Assembly: GCA_947259575.1 (NCBI GenBank)
Contig: CAMYMU010000001.1
Location: 1 to 64,000, forward strand
Direction: 5' to 3'
Origin: an uncultured Ectothiorhodospiraceae bacterium
GTDB taxonomy: Bacteria > Pseudomonadota > Gammaproteobacteria > UBA6429 > Thiohalophilaceae
Length of the DNA stretch: 64,000 nucleotides
A program made the position numbers and the translations under genes. This document shows positions 43,991 through 53,792 of this stretch, piece after piece (position 1 is the first letter of the stretch; every line of letters begins with the position of its first letter). Under the pieces are notes generated by a model that was not told where the DNA came from, did no database searches, and worked only from the letters and a program-made list of their open reading frames with translations.

Positions 43991-45664
43991 ATGTCCGAGG
44001 TTGATCTATTACCCAATATAAAGAGACTGCCTACGCAATTGGCCAATCAGATTGCTGCGGGTGAGGTGATCGAGCGCCCAGCCTCTGTGATAAAAGAGTT
44101 AATTGAGAATGCGCTGGACGCGCAGGCATCTCGTGTTGATATCGAATTAGTGAATGGCGGCATGGAAGGCATCACAGTAAGTGATGATGGTCATGGCATT
44201 CATGCAAAAGAATTATCACTGGCGATTAGTCGCCATGCGACCAGTAAGATCGACTCGGTTGAAGATCTCCTGAACTTGCATAGCCTGGGTTTTCGCGGTG
44301 AAGCGCTAGCAAGTATTTGTTCGGTGAGCGAGTGGGAAATCATCTCAAGACCACAAGCACAGGAACAAGCTGCAAAAATAACTTATCTAATGCCGGATAA
44401 GATTATGGATATTAATCATGCCCAGGGGACGCGGATTAGTATTAAACAACTTTTTTGTAACACCCCAGCCCGCAGAAAATTTTTACGTGCTGAGCGAACC
44501 GAATACCGCCACTGTGAGGATGTGATTAAGCGAATGGCACTGGCACGTTTTGATGTCGCGTTTTATCTAAAACACAATGATCGTCAGACACTGAAACTAC
44601 AGGCGGTTAGTGATGATACGGGTCGCTCGCGACGCGTTGCGCAAATTTGTGGTGAAAACTTTATAAAGCAATCTATCGTGATTGATTACCCGCATAGTAG
44701 CATGCGTTTATGGGGCTGGCTGAGTCAGCCTGAATACTCAAGACAATCAACCGACTTGCAATACTTTTATATAAATGGCCGCATCATTCGAGATCGTGTT
44801 ATTAACCATGCAATTCGCCTCGCCTATCAACATCTTTTGCCGCCGGGGCGACATGCAGCATATGTATTGCACCTGGAGATTGATCCTGCGGTAGTCGATG
44901 TGAATGTTCATCCGACAAAATATGAAGCACGATTCAGGGAATCACGGATTATTCACGATTTTATCTCTCGTAGCATTCGTGATGCGATTCATCAGACATC
45001 ACCGGATACGTACAAATTCAATCAGCAAAATGTTCATAACGGTGTTTATATTAATCAAGGGACTCAAACCCATCAGCATAAATCAATAGCTGAACAACAG
45101 GCCTTCTATCAGCAAACAACGCAAAGCAAGTTTGGAGATATACTAACGATTGTTGATGATTGCTTCGCATTGACGCAACAACAGCAACGTTTATTTTTAA
45201 TTGATTTGAAAGCGGCAGCAGCGAAGTGGGTTTCTACGCAGTTGTTTACGGGGCTTAAGACTAAACAAATAAAATCATTACCCTTATTGATTCCGCAACG
45301 GTTAACGTTGACAAAACAACAAGCTGCAAACTTTAGCAGGCATAATGCAGAACTGACACGCTTGGGATTTGAGCTAAGCTTGACTGAAGATGAGAGTTTA
45401 CTGGTACGTAAAGTACCTTCCTTGACTCAGTGCTATGAAAGCACAAGTTTAATTATGAACTTATTGATGCTTAGCCCTGTAACTAATATTTCAGCTGAGA
45501 ACCTGAATGCTGTTTTGTTTGATTTAATACCTGATTACACAATGCTGGATTTAAATATTATGCTGACAGCAATCGAGTCCTCAAATCAGCAATCAACAGA
45601 TGAGTTTGCAGCCTGTTGGCGTGAAATAACAACAGCCGATCTGGGTAACTGGTTAGGCGAGTAG
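43991..45664 (+). CDS. mutL: DNA mismatch repair protein MutL
   Basis: A GHKL ATPase that links MutS mismatch recognition to MutH/UvrD or equivalent. The N-terminal motifs [36 protein letters not shown] and [13 protein letters not shown] are intact. The C-terminal dimerisation domain is short and I do not see the DQHAxxERxxYE endonuclease motif, so it may belong to the non-endonuclease type found with MutH. The start is taken as ATG 43991 ([14 protein letters not shown]); a GTG at 43931 would add 20 unconserved residues. No good ribosome binding site precedes either. Confidence 0.95.
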   Translation: MSEVDLLPNIKRLPTQLANQIAAGEVIERPASVIKELIENALDAQASRVDIELVNGGMEGITVSDDGHGIHAKELSLAISRHATSKIDSVEDLLNLHSLGFRGEALASICSVSEWEIISRPQAQEQAAKITYLMPDKIMDINHAQGTRISIKQLFCNTPARRKFLRAERTEYRHCEDVIKRMALARFDVAFYLKHNDRQTLKLQAVSDDTGRSRRVAQICGENFIKQSIVIDYPHSSMRLWGWLSQPEYSRQSTDLQYFYINGRIIRDRVINHAIRLAYQHLLPPGRHAAYVLHLEIDPAVVDVNVHPTKYEARFRESRIIHDFISRSIRDAIHQTSPDTYKFNQQNVHNGVYINQGTQTHQHKSIAEQQAFYQQTTQSKFGDILTIVDDCFALTQQQQRLFLIDLKAAAAKWVSTQLFTGLKTKQIKSLPLLIPQRLTLTKQQAANFSRHNAELTRLGFELSLTEDESLLVRKVPSLTQCYESTSLIMNLLMLSPVTNISAENLNAVLFDLIPDYTMLDLNIMLTAIESSNQQSTDEFAACWREITTADLGNWLGE

Positions 45665-45677
45665 TCGAATAGTTACC

Positions 45678-46631
45678 ATGCCAGCCTCGACTGAAACAAA
45701 TAAGCCACCGGCTTTTTGCATCTTGGGACCGACCGCATCGGGTAAAACTGATCTGGCCGTGGAGCTAGTTGAGCGTTTTCCAATGGACATTATCAGTGTC
45801 GATTCTGCTCTGGTTTACCGGGGTATGGATATTGGCACGGCCAAGCCCGATGCTGAAACACTCGCACGGGCACCGCATCGCCTGATCGATTTTCTTGATC
45901 CTTCGGTTTCGTATTCAGCAGCAGAGTTTCGCAGTGACGCCTTGCGGGAAATGGCAGATATCACGTCGCGAGGTCGCATTCCTTTATTAGTTGGCGGCAC
46001 CATGATGTACTTCAAGTCACTCTTGCATGGACTGGCAGAGATGCCTGCAGCGGATGAGGCGACTCGCGAAACATTGCTGGCTGAGGCCAATGAAAGGGGT
46101 TGGGATAAGATGCACGTCAAACTGGCGAAGGTGGACCCAGAGTCAGCCCAACGTATTCACCCAAATGATCCGCAACGCATTTCACGTGCCCTGGAAGTAT
46201 ACGAGCTGACCGGGATACCGTTGTCGGCCTGGCAGGCAAAACCTACTAAGACTTTTCCTTACCAGTCCACGTTGGTGGCACTGTTCCCATCAGATCGGGC
46301 CTGGCTGCACGAGCGGATTGAACGCCGTTTCCATCAGATGGTCGAACAGGGGTTAGTGGATGAAGTTCGAGCATTGTATGAGCGTGGTGATCTGGATGAA
46401 TCCATGCCCTCCGTCAGAGCGGTCGGATATCGACAGGTCTGGCAGTTTCTGCAAGGCGAATATGACCAAAAAGAGATGGTCGAGAGAGGCATTATTGCCA
46501 CCCGACAGCTGGCCAAACGACAGCTAACCTGGTTACGTTCAATGCCCGATCTGGTCACTTTAGACTGTATAAACAAGAACTTATTGGATGAAGTCTTGAA
46601 ATTAGCCAGCCAGGTCCACATAAACGAATAA
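45678..46631 (+). CDS. miaA: tRNA dimethylallyltransferase
   Basis: It transfers the dimethylallyl group to A37 of UNN-reading tRNAs. The P-loop [14 protein letters not shown], the [18 protein letters not shown] motif and [16 protein letters not shown] are all present. 317 aa. It starts 13 bases after mutL, in the conserved mutL-miaA-hfq order. A 188-base gap with AT-rich promoter-like sequence separates it from hfq. Confidence 0.97.
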   Translation: MPASTETNKPPAFCILGPTASGKTDLAVELVERFPMDIISVDSALVYRGMDIGTAKPDAETLARAPHRLIDFLDPSVSYSAAEFRSDALREMADITSRGRIPLLVGGTMMYFKSLLHGLAEMPAADEATRETLLAEANERGWDKMHVKLAKVDPESAQRIHPNDPQRISRALEVYELTGIPLSAWQAKPTKTFPYQSTLVALFPSDRAWLHERIERRFHQMVEQGLVDEVRALYERGDLDESMPSVRAVGYRQVWQFLQGEYDQKEMVERGIIATRQLAKRQLTWLRSMPDLVTLDCINKNLLDEVLKLASQVHINE

Positions 46632-46819
46632 ACGGTGGTATGCTAAACTCTGTGGAAGCTAGAATATTAGAATAAAGCCTTATCACTTAAACAATTTTTA
46701 AGACGCCTGAGACATTTGAGGCATATTATTGGGTATATTATTACTCGGCACCCTATTAAATTGGTAATGAGATTGGTACCGCCCAGTAAATAATTATTAT
46801 AAAGAAACGGAGAACAACA

Positions 46820-47068
46820 ATGAGTAAAGGGCAAGCTTTACAAGATCCATTTTTGAATGCGCTCCGCAAGGAACGCATTCCTGTTGCAATTTACCTGGTT
46901 AATGGCATCAAATTACAGGGACAGGTTGAGTCATTTGATCAATTCGTAGTTTTGCTGCGCAATAGCGTTAGTCAAATGGTTTACAAGCATGCTATTTCGA
47001 CAATTGTGCCTGCACGCAATATCAAGTTACCGATGGCTGATGATATTTCAGGCCCTGCAAACGACTAA
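46820..47068 (+). CDS. hfq: RNA chaperone Hfq
   Basis: A hexameric Sm-like protein for sRNA-mRNA pairing. It starts [19 protein letters not shown]; the Sm1 ([19 protein letters not shown]) and Sm2 ([14 protein letters not shown]) motifs are canonical. 82 aa, with a short C-terminal tail lacking the long disordered extension of E. coli Hfq (102 aa), as in Pseudomonas. GGAGAACAACA precedes the ATG. Confidence 0.98.
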   Translation: MSKGQALQDPFLNALRKERIPVAIYLVNGIKLQGQVESFDQFVVLLRNSVSQMVYKHAISTIVPARNIKLPMADDISGPAND

Positions 47069-47106
47069 ATTCAAATTATCTGGTCTCGCCAGTAGGAGGC
47101 GTTTCA

Positions 47107-48429
47107 TTGTTTGAACGCCCCACTGGTGGAGAGCGAGCCATCCTGGTCCATCTGGATTTCTCGCAGTACACGGATCAACAGGTCATTGAAGAATTCAAAG
47201 AACTGGCTTTAGCAGCAGGTGCTGAGATTGCTGCCTTTGTCACGGGTTCAAGACGCTCCCCCGATCCCAAATATTTTGCCGGTTCCGGCAAGGTTGATGA
47301 AATTCTGCAACTGGTTAAACAGCATGATGCAGATCTGGTCATCTTTAACCACACACTTTCACCGATTCAGGAACGTAACCTGGAAAAGGCACTCTCTTGC
47401 ATGGTGCTAGATCGTACAAGTTTGATTTTGGACATCTTTGCACAAAGGGCACGCAGCCACGAAGGTAAGCTGCAAGTCGAACTCGCGCAATTACGACACT
47501 TGTCCACGCGTCTGGTCAGAGGCTGGACTCACCTTGAAAGGCAAAAGGGTGGTATTGGACTGCGCGGACCGGGTGAGACACAGTTAGAAACTGACCGTCG
47601 TTTATTAGCTGTCAGGATCAAGCAATTGAAGCATAAACTTGAAAAAGTGGACCGGCAGCGTGAGCAGGGACGGCGAGGGCGCAAGCGTGCTTCACTGCCA
47701 ACGGTCTCTCTGGTGGGGTATACCAATGCGGGCAAGTCCACGCTGTTTAATACAATGACGGATGCTGATGTGTATGCCGCAGATCAGCTTTTTGCGACAC
47801 TGGACCCCACTTTGCGCCGGGTTGAATTAGGTGACAAGCAATCAACTGTATTAGCGGATACGGTTGGATTTATTAGTAATCTGCCACATGACCTGGTGGC
47901 TGCTTTTCGCTCGACCTTGCAGGAAACGCGTGAGGCGGATTTGTTGTTGCACGTGATTGATGCACACGATCCAAAGCGCAACGACAATATTCATGAAGTA
48001 AATACTGTACTCGAAGAGATTGAGGCCGATGATCGGCCGCAACTCTTGATTTATAACAAGATCGACCTGATAGATGGTATTAGTCCACGCATCGATCGTG
48101 ATGAAGAGGGTAAACCTTCTCGTGTTTGGCTATCCGCCCAGACCGGCGAGGGCCTGGATGAATTACGTGAGGCGATGACCGAATTACTGCAATCTGCCAC
48201 GATTCAGGAATCACTGATATTGGGGCATGAACAGGGCAAATTACATGCAAAGCTACATGAATTGGGAACTGTACTGCTTGAAGAAACCGATCAGGAAGGA
48301 CGCTGGTTAATGAATGTTCGTATGCCGGCCGCGACCTGGCAGGGTCTGGACAAGCATTTCCGACTAAATGACTGTATTTGTGATAATTCAAGTCCGGATT
48401 GTCTTGCGATAGAGGGCAAGGCTCCCTAA
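47107..48429 (+). CDS. hflX: Ribosome-associated GTPase HflX
   Basis: A GTPase that splits stalled ribosomes under stress. The N-terminal HflX domain (SGKVDEILQLV, FNHTLSPIQERNLE, DRTSLILDIFAQRARSHEGKL split across residues 60-120), a coiled coil and the G domain (GYTNAGKSTLFN, DTVGFISNLPHDLV, YNKIDLID) are clear. 440 aa. The start is TTG with a strong GGAGG 7 bases ahead. It follows hfq by 38 bases. Confidence 0.97.
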   Translation: MFERPTGGERAILVHLDFSQYTDQQVIEEFKELALAAGAEIAAFVTGSRRSPDPKYFAGSGKVDEILQLVKQHDADLVIFNHTLSPIQERNLEKALSCMVLDRTSLILDIFAQRARSHEGKLQVELAQLRHLSTRLVRGWTHLERQKGGIGLRGPGETQLETDRRLLAVRIKQLKHKLEKVDRQREQGRRGRKRASLPTVSLVGYTNAGKSTLFNTMTDADVYAADQLFATLDPTLRRVELGDKQSTVLADTVGFISNLPHDLVAAFRSTLQETREADLLLHVIDAHDPKRNDNIHEVNTVLEEIEADDRPQLLIYNKIDLIDGISPRIDRDEEGKPSRVWLSAQTGEGLDELREAMTELLQSATIQESLILGHEQGKLHAKLHELGTVLLEETDQEGRWLMNVRMPAATWQGLDKHFRLNDCICDNSSPDCLAIEGKAP

Positions 48430-48485
48430 AATTCCGTTTTGCACAAATTTAACTAATGACCGCTTAGTCACATTGGGAGTATCAC

Positions 48486-49679
48486 ATGGCGTGGAATGAA
48501 CCTGGAAATTCCGGGGATAAAGACAAAGACCCTTGGGGTAACACTGGGGGTAAAAAAGGTGGCAATGATGGCCCGCCCGATCTGGAAGATGTAGTTAAAA
48601 ATCTTCAGGACAAGGTGACGAGTATCTTTGGTGGTCGCAAAGGCGGAGGCGGCGGTGGTCGCGGTCGTTCTGGCGGCGGCATGAGCGCGACAGGATTTAG
48701 TCTGATCTTTGTTGTGATACTGGCTGTCTGGGCATTCTCAGGAATATATATAGTGACTGACGGTACTCGTGGTGTCGTTCTACAGTTCGGTGAGTTTCGT
48801 GCTGTTACTAATCCTGGTCCTCACTGGTATCCACGTTTTATTCAGAGCGTTGAGATTGTTGAAGTCGACAAAAGTCGAAGTGTTCGTGTAGGTGTGAACA
48901 CCGAAGAATCTCTGATGTTGACCAAGGACGAGAACATCGTCGATGTTAAATTCGAGGTTCAGTACAAAGTAAAAGATGCAAGAGACTATCTTTTCAATGT
49001 GGCAAATCCTGATGTCACTATTCGAACCGCAACAGAAAGCGCTTTGCGTGAAATTGTTGGTACTAGCGACATGAATTACGTGTTAAAGCGTAATGATGTG
49101 GCTGAGCGAACAGGTAAATTACTACAGGTCATATTGGAACGCTATGACACAGGATTGCTGGTAGAAGAAGTTAACCTGGTCTATTCAGAGGCACCTGAAC
49201 AAGTTAAACCTGCGTTCGACGATGTAAATAGTGCCGAGCAGGATCGGGATCGTTTTATCGAAGAAGCGCGCAAATATCAAAACCAGATCATACCGATTGC
49301 ACGTGGTGAAGCGGCACGTGTCGAGCAGGAAGCAGAGGCCTATAAGGCTGAGAAAATTGCCAGAGCCGAGGGTGATGCCAAACGTTTTAACCAGTTACTG
49401 GTGGAATATAAAAAGGCACCTAAAGTCACACGTGAACGCTTATATATTGAAACCATGGAAGAGGTGTTATCTAACAACCGCAAAGTCATGATCGATGTGA
49501 AGAAAGGCAATAATCTTTTATACATTCCTGTCGATCAGCTAAACAAACAAAGGCAACAGACTGGGGGTGGCCAAATGGATTCCTCGTCAGGTGTCTCGGC
49601 GACGACCGGTGTACCGGAAAGAAAAGATTCAAGAGATCGCTCACGATCGCGTAGCCGTCAAATGGAGGTGCAGCCATGA
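48486..49679 (+). CDS. hflK: FtsH protease modulator HflK
   Basis: An SPFH/prohibitin-type membrane protein that forms the HflKC complex around FtsH. It begins MAWNEPGNSGDKDKDPWGN; a Gly-rich linker (GGGGGRGRSGGG) precedes the single transmembrane helix (about 71-93), and the SPFH domain and coiled coil follow on the periplasmic side. 397 aa. The C-terminal tail is Ser/Arg-rich. The stop overlaps the hflC start by 4 bases. Confidence 0.96.
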   Translation: MAWNEPGNSGDKDKDPWGNTGGKKGGNDGPPDLEDVVKNLQDKVTSIFGGRKGGGGGGRGRSGGGMSATGFSLIFVVILAVWAFSGIYIVTDGTRGVVLQFGEFRAVTNPGPHWYPRFIQSVEIVEVDKSRSVRVGVNTEESLMLTKDENIVDVKFEVQYKVKDARDYLFNVANPDVTIRTATESALREIVGTSDMNYVLKRNDVAERTGKLLQVILERYDTGLLVEEVNLVYSEAPEQVKPAFDDVNSAEQDRDRFIEEARKYQNQIIPIARGEAARVEQEAEAYKAEKIARAEGDAKRFNQLLVEYKKAPKVTRERLYIETMEEVLSNNRKVMIDVKKGNNLLYIPVDQLNKQRQQTGGGQMDSSSGVSATTGVPERKDSRDRSRSRSRQMEVQP

Positions 49680-50599
49680 GTAATCGCCAAATATTTATAC
49701 TGGTCATCGTCTTCGTTGTCAGCCTGATTGGATACGCTTCCGTATTTACAGTGACAGAACGTGAGCTGGCATTAAAATTCAAGCTGGGTGAAATTGTTAG
49801 ATCAGATTACGAACCAGGAATTTACGGTCAGTGGCCATTCATCAATAATGTTATTAAATTTGATCGACGTATCCTGATGCTTGATGCTCGTCCATCAGAA
49901 TATTTGACAGTTGAGAAGAAAAGACTGGTCGTGGACTTTTTTGCCAAGTGGCGGATTAATGATGTTGAGAAGTTTTACCGGACCATGTCTGGTGGCGACA
50001 TGAATACAGCTAAATTGCGTATCTTCAATATTGTTAACGACGGTCTGAAGAGTCAGTTTAGTCAATACAAAGTGACGGAACTGGTTTCAGGTCAACGACA
50101 GGGGGCTGATACGAAGGATGCAAAGGCAGCTGAAGAAGACTTACGTACAACGGTGATGTCAAGGGTTACCGAAACGGCGAATGCCCAGGTCGAAAAATAC
50201 GGTATCTCGGTGGTTGATATTCGAATCAAGCGAATCGATTTGACGACCAAGATCAGTGAAAGTGTATTTAGTCGTATGATATCTGAACGACAACAGTTTG
50301 CTGCAGATATTCGTTCAAGAGGAAAAGAAGCATCAGAAAGACTCAGAGCCGATGCTGATCGTCAACGCACGATTATTCTAGCGAATGCCTATAAAGATGC
50401 ACAAAACACACGTGGTGAGGGCGATGCAGTAGCAACTGACACCTATGCTAAAGCTTATGGAAAGGATCAGGAATTTTACGCCTTCTATCGTAGTCTTGAT
50501 GCCTATAGGAAATCATTTGCCGGACATGAAGATATCCTGGTGATAGAACCGGATTCAGATTTCTTCAATTACTTTAAACAGAACAAGCCGCAGCGATAA
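49676..50599 (+). CDS. hflC: FtsH protease modulator HflC
   Basis: Partner of HflK, 307 aa. An N-terminal signal-anchor (residues 5-23) is followed by an SPFH domain (TVTERELALKFKLGEIV, YEPGIYGQWPFINNV) and a long helix ending YGKDQEFYAFYRSLDAYRKS. It overlaps hflK by 4 bases and is followed by a strong terminator. Confidence 0.97.
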   Translation: MSNRQIFILVIVFVVSLIGYASVFTVTERELALKFKLGEIVRSDYEPGIYGQWPFINNVIKFDRRILMLDARPSEYLTVEKKRLVVDFFAKWRINDVEKFYRTMSGGDMNTAKLRIFNIVNDGLKSQFSQYKVTELVSGQRQGADTKDAKAAEEDLRTTVMSRVTETANAQVEKYGISVVDIRIKRIDLTTKISESVFSRMISERQQFAADIRSRGKEASERLRADADRQRTIILANAYKDAQNTRGEGDAVATDTYAKAYGKDQEFYAFYRSLDAYRKSFAGHEDILVIEPDSDFFNYFKQNKPQR

Positions 50600-50629
50600 A
50601 CATAGCAGAGATGCTAAACTGAAACAGGA

Positions 50630-50676
50630 CCGGGCGTTCCGTATTGCACTAATACACGAACGCCCGGATTTTTTTT
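50630..50676 (+). terminator. Strong Rho-independent terminator after hflC
   Basis: CCGGGCGTT (50630-50638) pairs with AACGCCCGG (50659-50667). An inner GTATT/AATAC stem extends it, and a run of eight T follows. The DUF2065 gene begins only 9 bases after the T-run. Confidence 0.93.
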
Positions 50677-50685
50677 GAGATCAAA

Positions 50686-50874
50686 ATGAACGACATTCTC
50701 TGGATCGCCTTTGCTCTTTTTCTGGTCTTTGAAGGCCTGTTACCGGCTATTAATCCACAATTGTATCGCCAATTGGTACAATTAATTAGTGAACAGGATG
50801 ACAAACCGATGCGTATAATCGGGTTTTCCATGATAGTACTGGGTGCTGTCATAATTTTTATCGTAAAATCATAA
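50686..50874 (+). CDS. DUF2065 small membrane protein (YjeT type)
   Basis: A 62-residue inner-membrane protein with two helices (about 2-20 and 41-60), ending in GAVIIFIVKS. It is the YjeT homologue always found between hflC and purA in this gene order. Function unknown. hisZ starts 2 bases after its stop. It lies immediately after a strong terminator, so it is probably transcribed by read-through or from a promoter inside hflC. Confidence 0.9.
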   Translation: MNDILWIAFALFLVFEGLLPAINPQLYRQLVQLISEQDDKPMRIIGFSMIVLGAVIIFIVKS

Positions 50875-50876
50875 CA

Positions 50877-52052
50877 ATGAATAAAGAAACATGGTTACTG
50901 CCAGAAGGCATTGAAGAGGTTTTGCCCCCCCAGGCTGAGTATCTGGAGGGAATACGCCGAGCTTTGCTGGATTTATATCACAGCTACGGTTATGAGCTGG
51001 TGATACCGCCTTTTATCGAGTACCTGGAATCATTATTGACGGGTACCGGCGATGATCTCGATTTAAAAACCTTCAAACTCACTGATCAACTCAATGGTCG
51101 GATGATGGGCGTGCGTGCGGACATGACGCCGCAAGTAGCACGTATCGATGCACACCAGTTAGGCCGAGAAACTCCTACACGGCTTTGTTATATGGGCACT
51201 GTGTTACACACGCGTGCAGAAGGCTTTGACGCCTCACGCGCACCACTTCAGATTGGCCTGGAACTCTATGGTCACAAAGGTTCTGAAAGCGATGTTGAGG
51301 TGTTTCAATTAATGGTAGCAACGCTATCTGCCTGTGGTGTTGAAGACGTTTATTATGATCTGGGTCATGTAGGTATCTACCGTGGATTGGTGAAACAAGC
51401 CGGTCTGGATGTGCAACAAGAGTCGCAACTGTTTGATGCGCTACAACGCAAGGCCAAACCAGAAATCAAAGAAATGTTATCTGATTGGAGCCTGGACTCA
51501 AAAGTCAACGATATGTTGTTAGCATTGGCCGATCTCAATGGCGATGATGTGATTGATAAAGCAGGGACGGTATTAGCCGCTGCTAGTGATGAGGTCAAGG
51601 CAGCTATTCAGGAACTGAGTGATATTGCTGAGGCGATTAAGGCTCGTATCCCAGGTATCAGCTTGCACTATGATCTCGCAGAGTTGCGAGGCTATCACTA
51701 CCACACTGGTGTAGTGTTTGCCGCCTTTGTCCAGGACAAAGGTTCGGCGATTGCACAGGGCGGCCGCTATGATGGCATTGGTGAGGTGTTTGGTAATGCC
51801 CGCCCCGCGACGGGCTTTAGCAGCGATTTAAAAACTCTATTGGCTTTTAATACCGATACAGTGGTACAAAAGCCCGGTATTTTTGCCCCGAATGAACAGG
51901 ATGCAGCGTTACAGTCAGCGATAACAGCCGCACGAGAAAATGGCGAACGTGTCATTGTTGAATTGCCTGGTCAGGTTGGAGACGCAAAAGCCATGCAATG
52001 CGATCGTCGATTTATTGCTGAAAAAGGTAAATGGGTTATTAAACCAGTTTAA
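50877..52052 (+). CDS. hisZ: ATP phosphoribosyltransferase regulatory subunit HisZ
   Basis: A histidyl-tRNA-synthetase-like paralogue that activates the short form of HisG in histidine synthesis. The class II core motifs (PFIEYLESLL; VRADMTPQVARIDAHQ; GGRYDGIGEVFG) are present, but the anticodon-binding domain is missing. 391 aa is the usual HisZ length. It implies a short-form hisG elsewhere. It is in the DUF2065-hisZ-purA run, as in Pseudomonas; E. coli lacks it here. Confidence 0.95.
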   Translation: MNKETWLLPEGIEEVLPPQAEYLEGIRRALLDLYHSYGYELVIPPFIEYLESLLTGTGDDLDLKTFKLTDQLNGRMMGVRADMTPQVARIDAHQLGRETPTRLCYMGTVLHTRAEGFDASRAPLQIGLELYGHKGSESDVEVFQLMVATLSACGVEDVYYDLGHVGIYRGLVKQAGLDVQQESQLFDALQRKAKPEIKEMLSDWSLDSKVNDMLLALADLNGDDVIDKAGTVLAAASDEVKAAIQELSDIAEAIKARIPGISLHYDLAELRGYHYHTGVVFAAFVQDKGSAIAQGGRYDGIGEVFGNARPATGFSSDLKTLLAFNTDTVVQKPGIFAPNEQDAALQSAITAARENGERVIVELPGQVGDAKAMQCDRRFIAEKGKWVIKPV

Positions 52053-52063
52053 TTAATTGTTAA

Positions 52064-53392
<1,329 letters not shown>

Positions 53393-53416
53393 TAGTCTGT
53401 TTGCTATCGAAAATAT

Positions 53417-53448
53417 AAAAGCCCGATGTCGAAATCGGGCTTTTTTTT
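53417..53448 (+). terminator. Rho-independent terminator of purA
   Basis: The stem GCCCGAT / ATCGGGC with a 6-base loop is flanked by AAAA and an 8-T run, 24 bases after the purA stop. Confidence 0.94.
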
Positions 53449-53599
53449 GGCCATTCAAATGTTGTCCTAGGTGACTTCTAGCTGCGCTATTATTTCTAGG
53501 CGACAGCCTGAAAGCGAGCCCAAGCACTGAGATCGCTCATTTAACATATTGAAATAAAGGGTAAAAAAGACGGTAATGGTGTATAATACGGGATTAAAA

Positions 53600-53686
53600 T
53601 GGTGCCGAGGAGAGGACTTGAACCTCCACGGGGTTGCCCCCACTAGCACCTGAAGCTAGCGTGTCTACCAATTTCACCACCTCGGC
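53600..53686 (-). tRNA. tRNA-Leu (anticodon CAG)
   Basis: Read on the minus strand, an 87-base class II tRNA. The acceptor stem GCCGAGG pairs with CCTCGGC, CCA is encoded at the 3' end (53602-53600), the anticodon stem CTAGC/GCTAG holds the loop TTCAGGT with anticodon CAG, and a long variable arm (GGGG/CCCC) is present. It occupies the same purA-tRNA-rnr position as in Pseudomonas. Confidence 0.96.
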
Positions 53687-53711
53687 CGAGATGGAACTCT
53701 CAAGGCCGCGC

Positions 53712-53741
53712 ACTTTACCGGGAACCAAACTTCCTTGTCAA
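53712..53741 (-). promoter_or_regulatory. Promoter of tRNA-Leu
   Basis: On the minus strand TTGACA (53741-53736) is followed, after 18 bases, by TAAAGT (53717-53712). A GC-rich discriminator (GCGCGGCC) typical of stringently controlled stable-RNA promoters comes next. It lies 26 bases ahead of the tRNA 5' end. Confidence 0.6.
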
Positions 53742-53792
53742 TTCAAACTTATTAAGCATAATAAAAAATAACGGAAAAAATCACACATTAAT

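Noticed and set aside
53558-53590. TATAAT on the plus strand near the tRNA-Leu 3' end
   Set aside because: No -35 at proper distance, and the transcript would run antisense through the tRNA.
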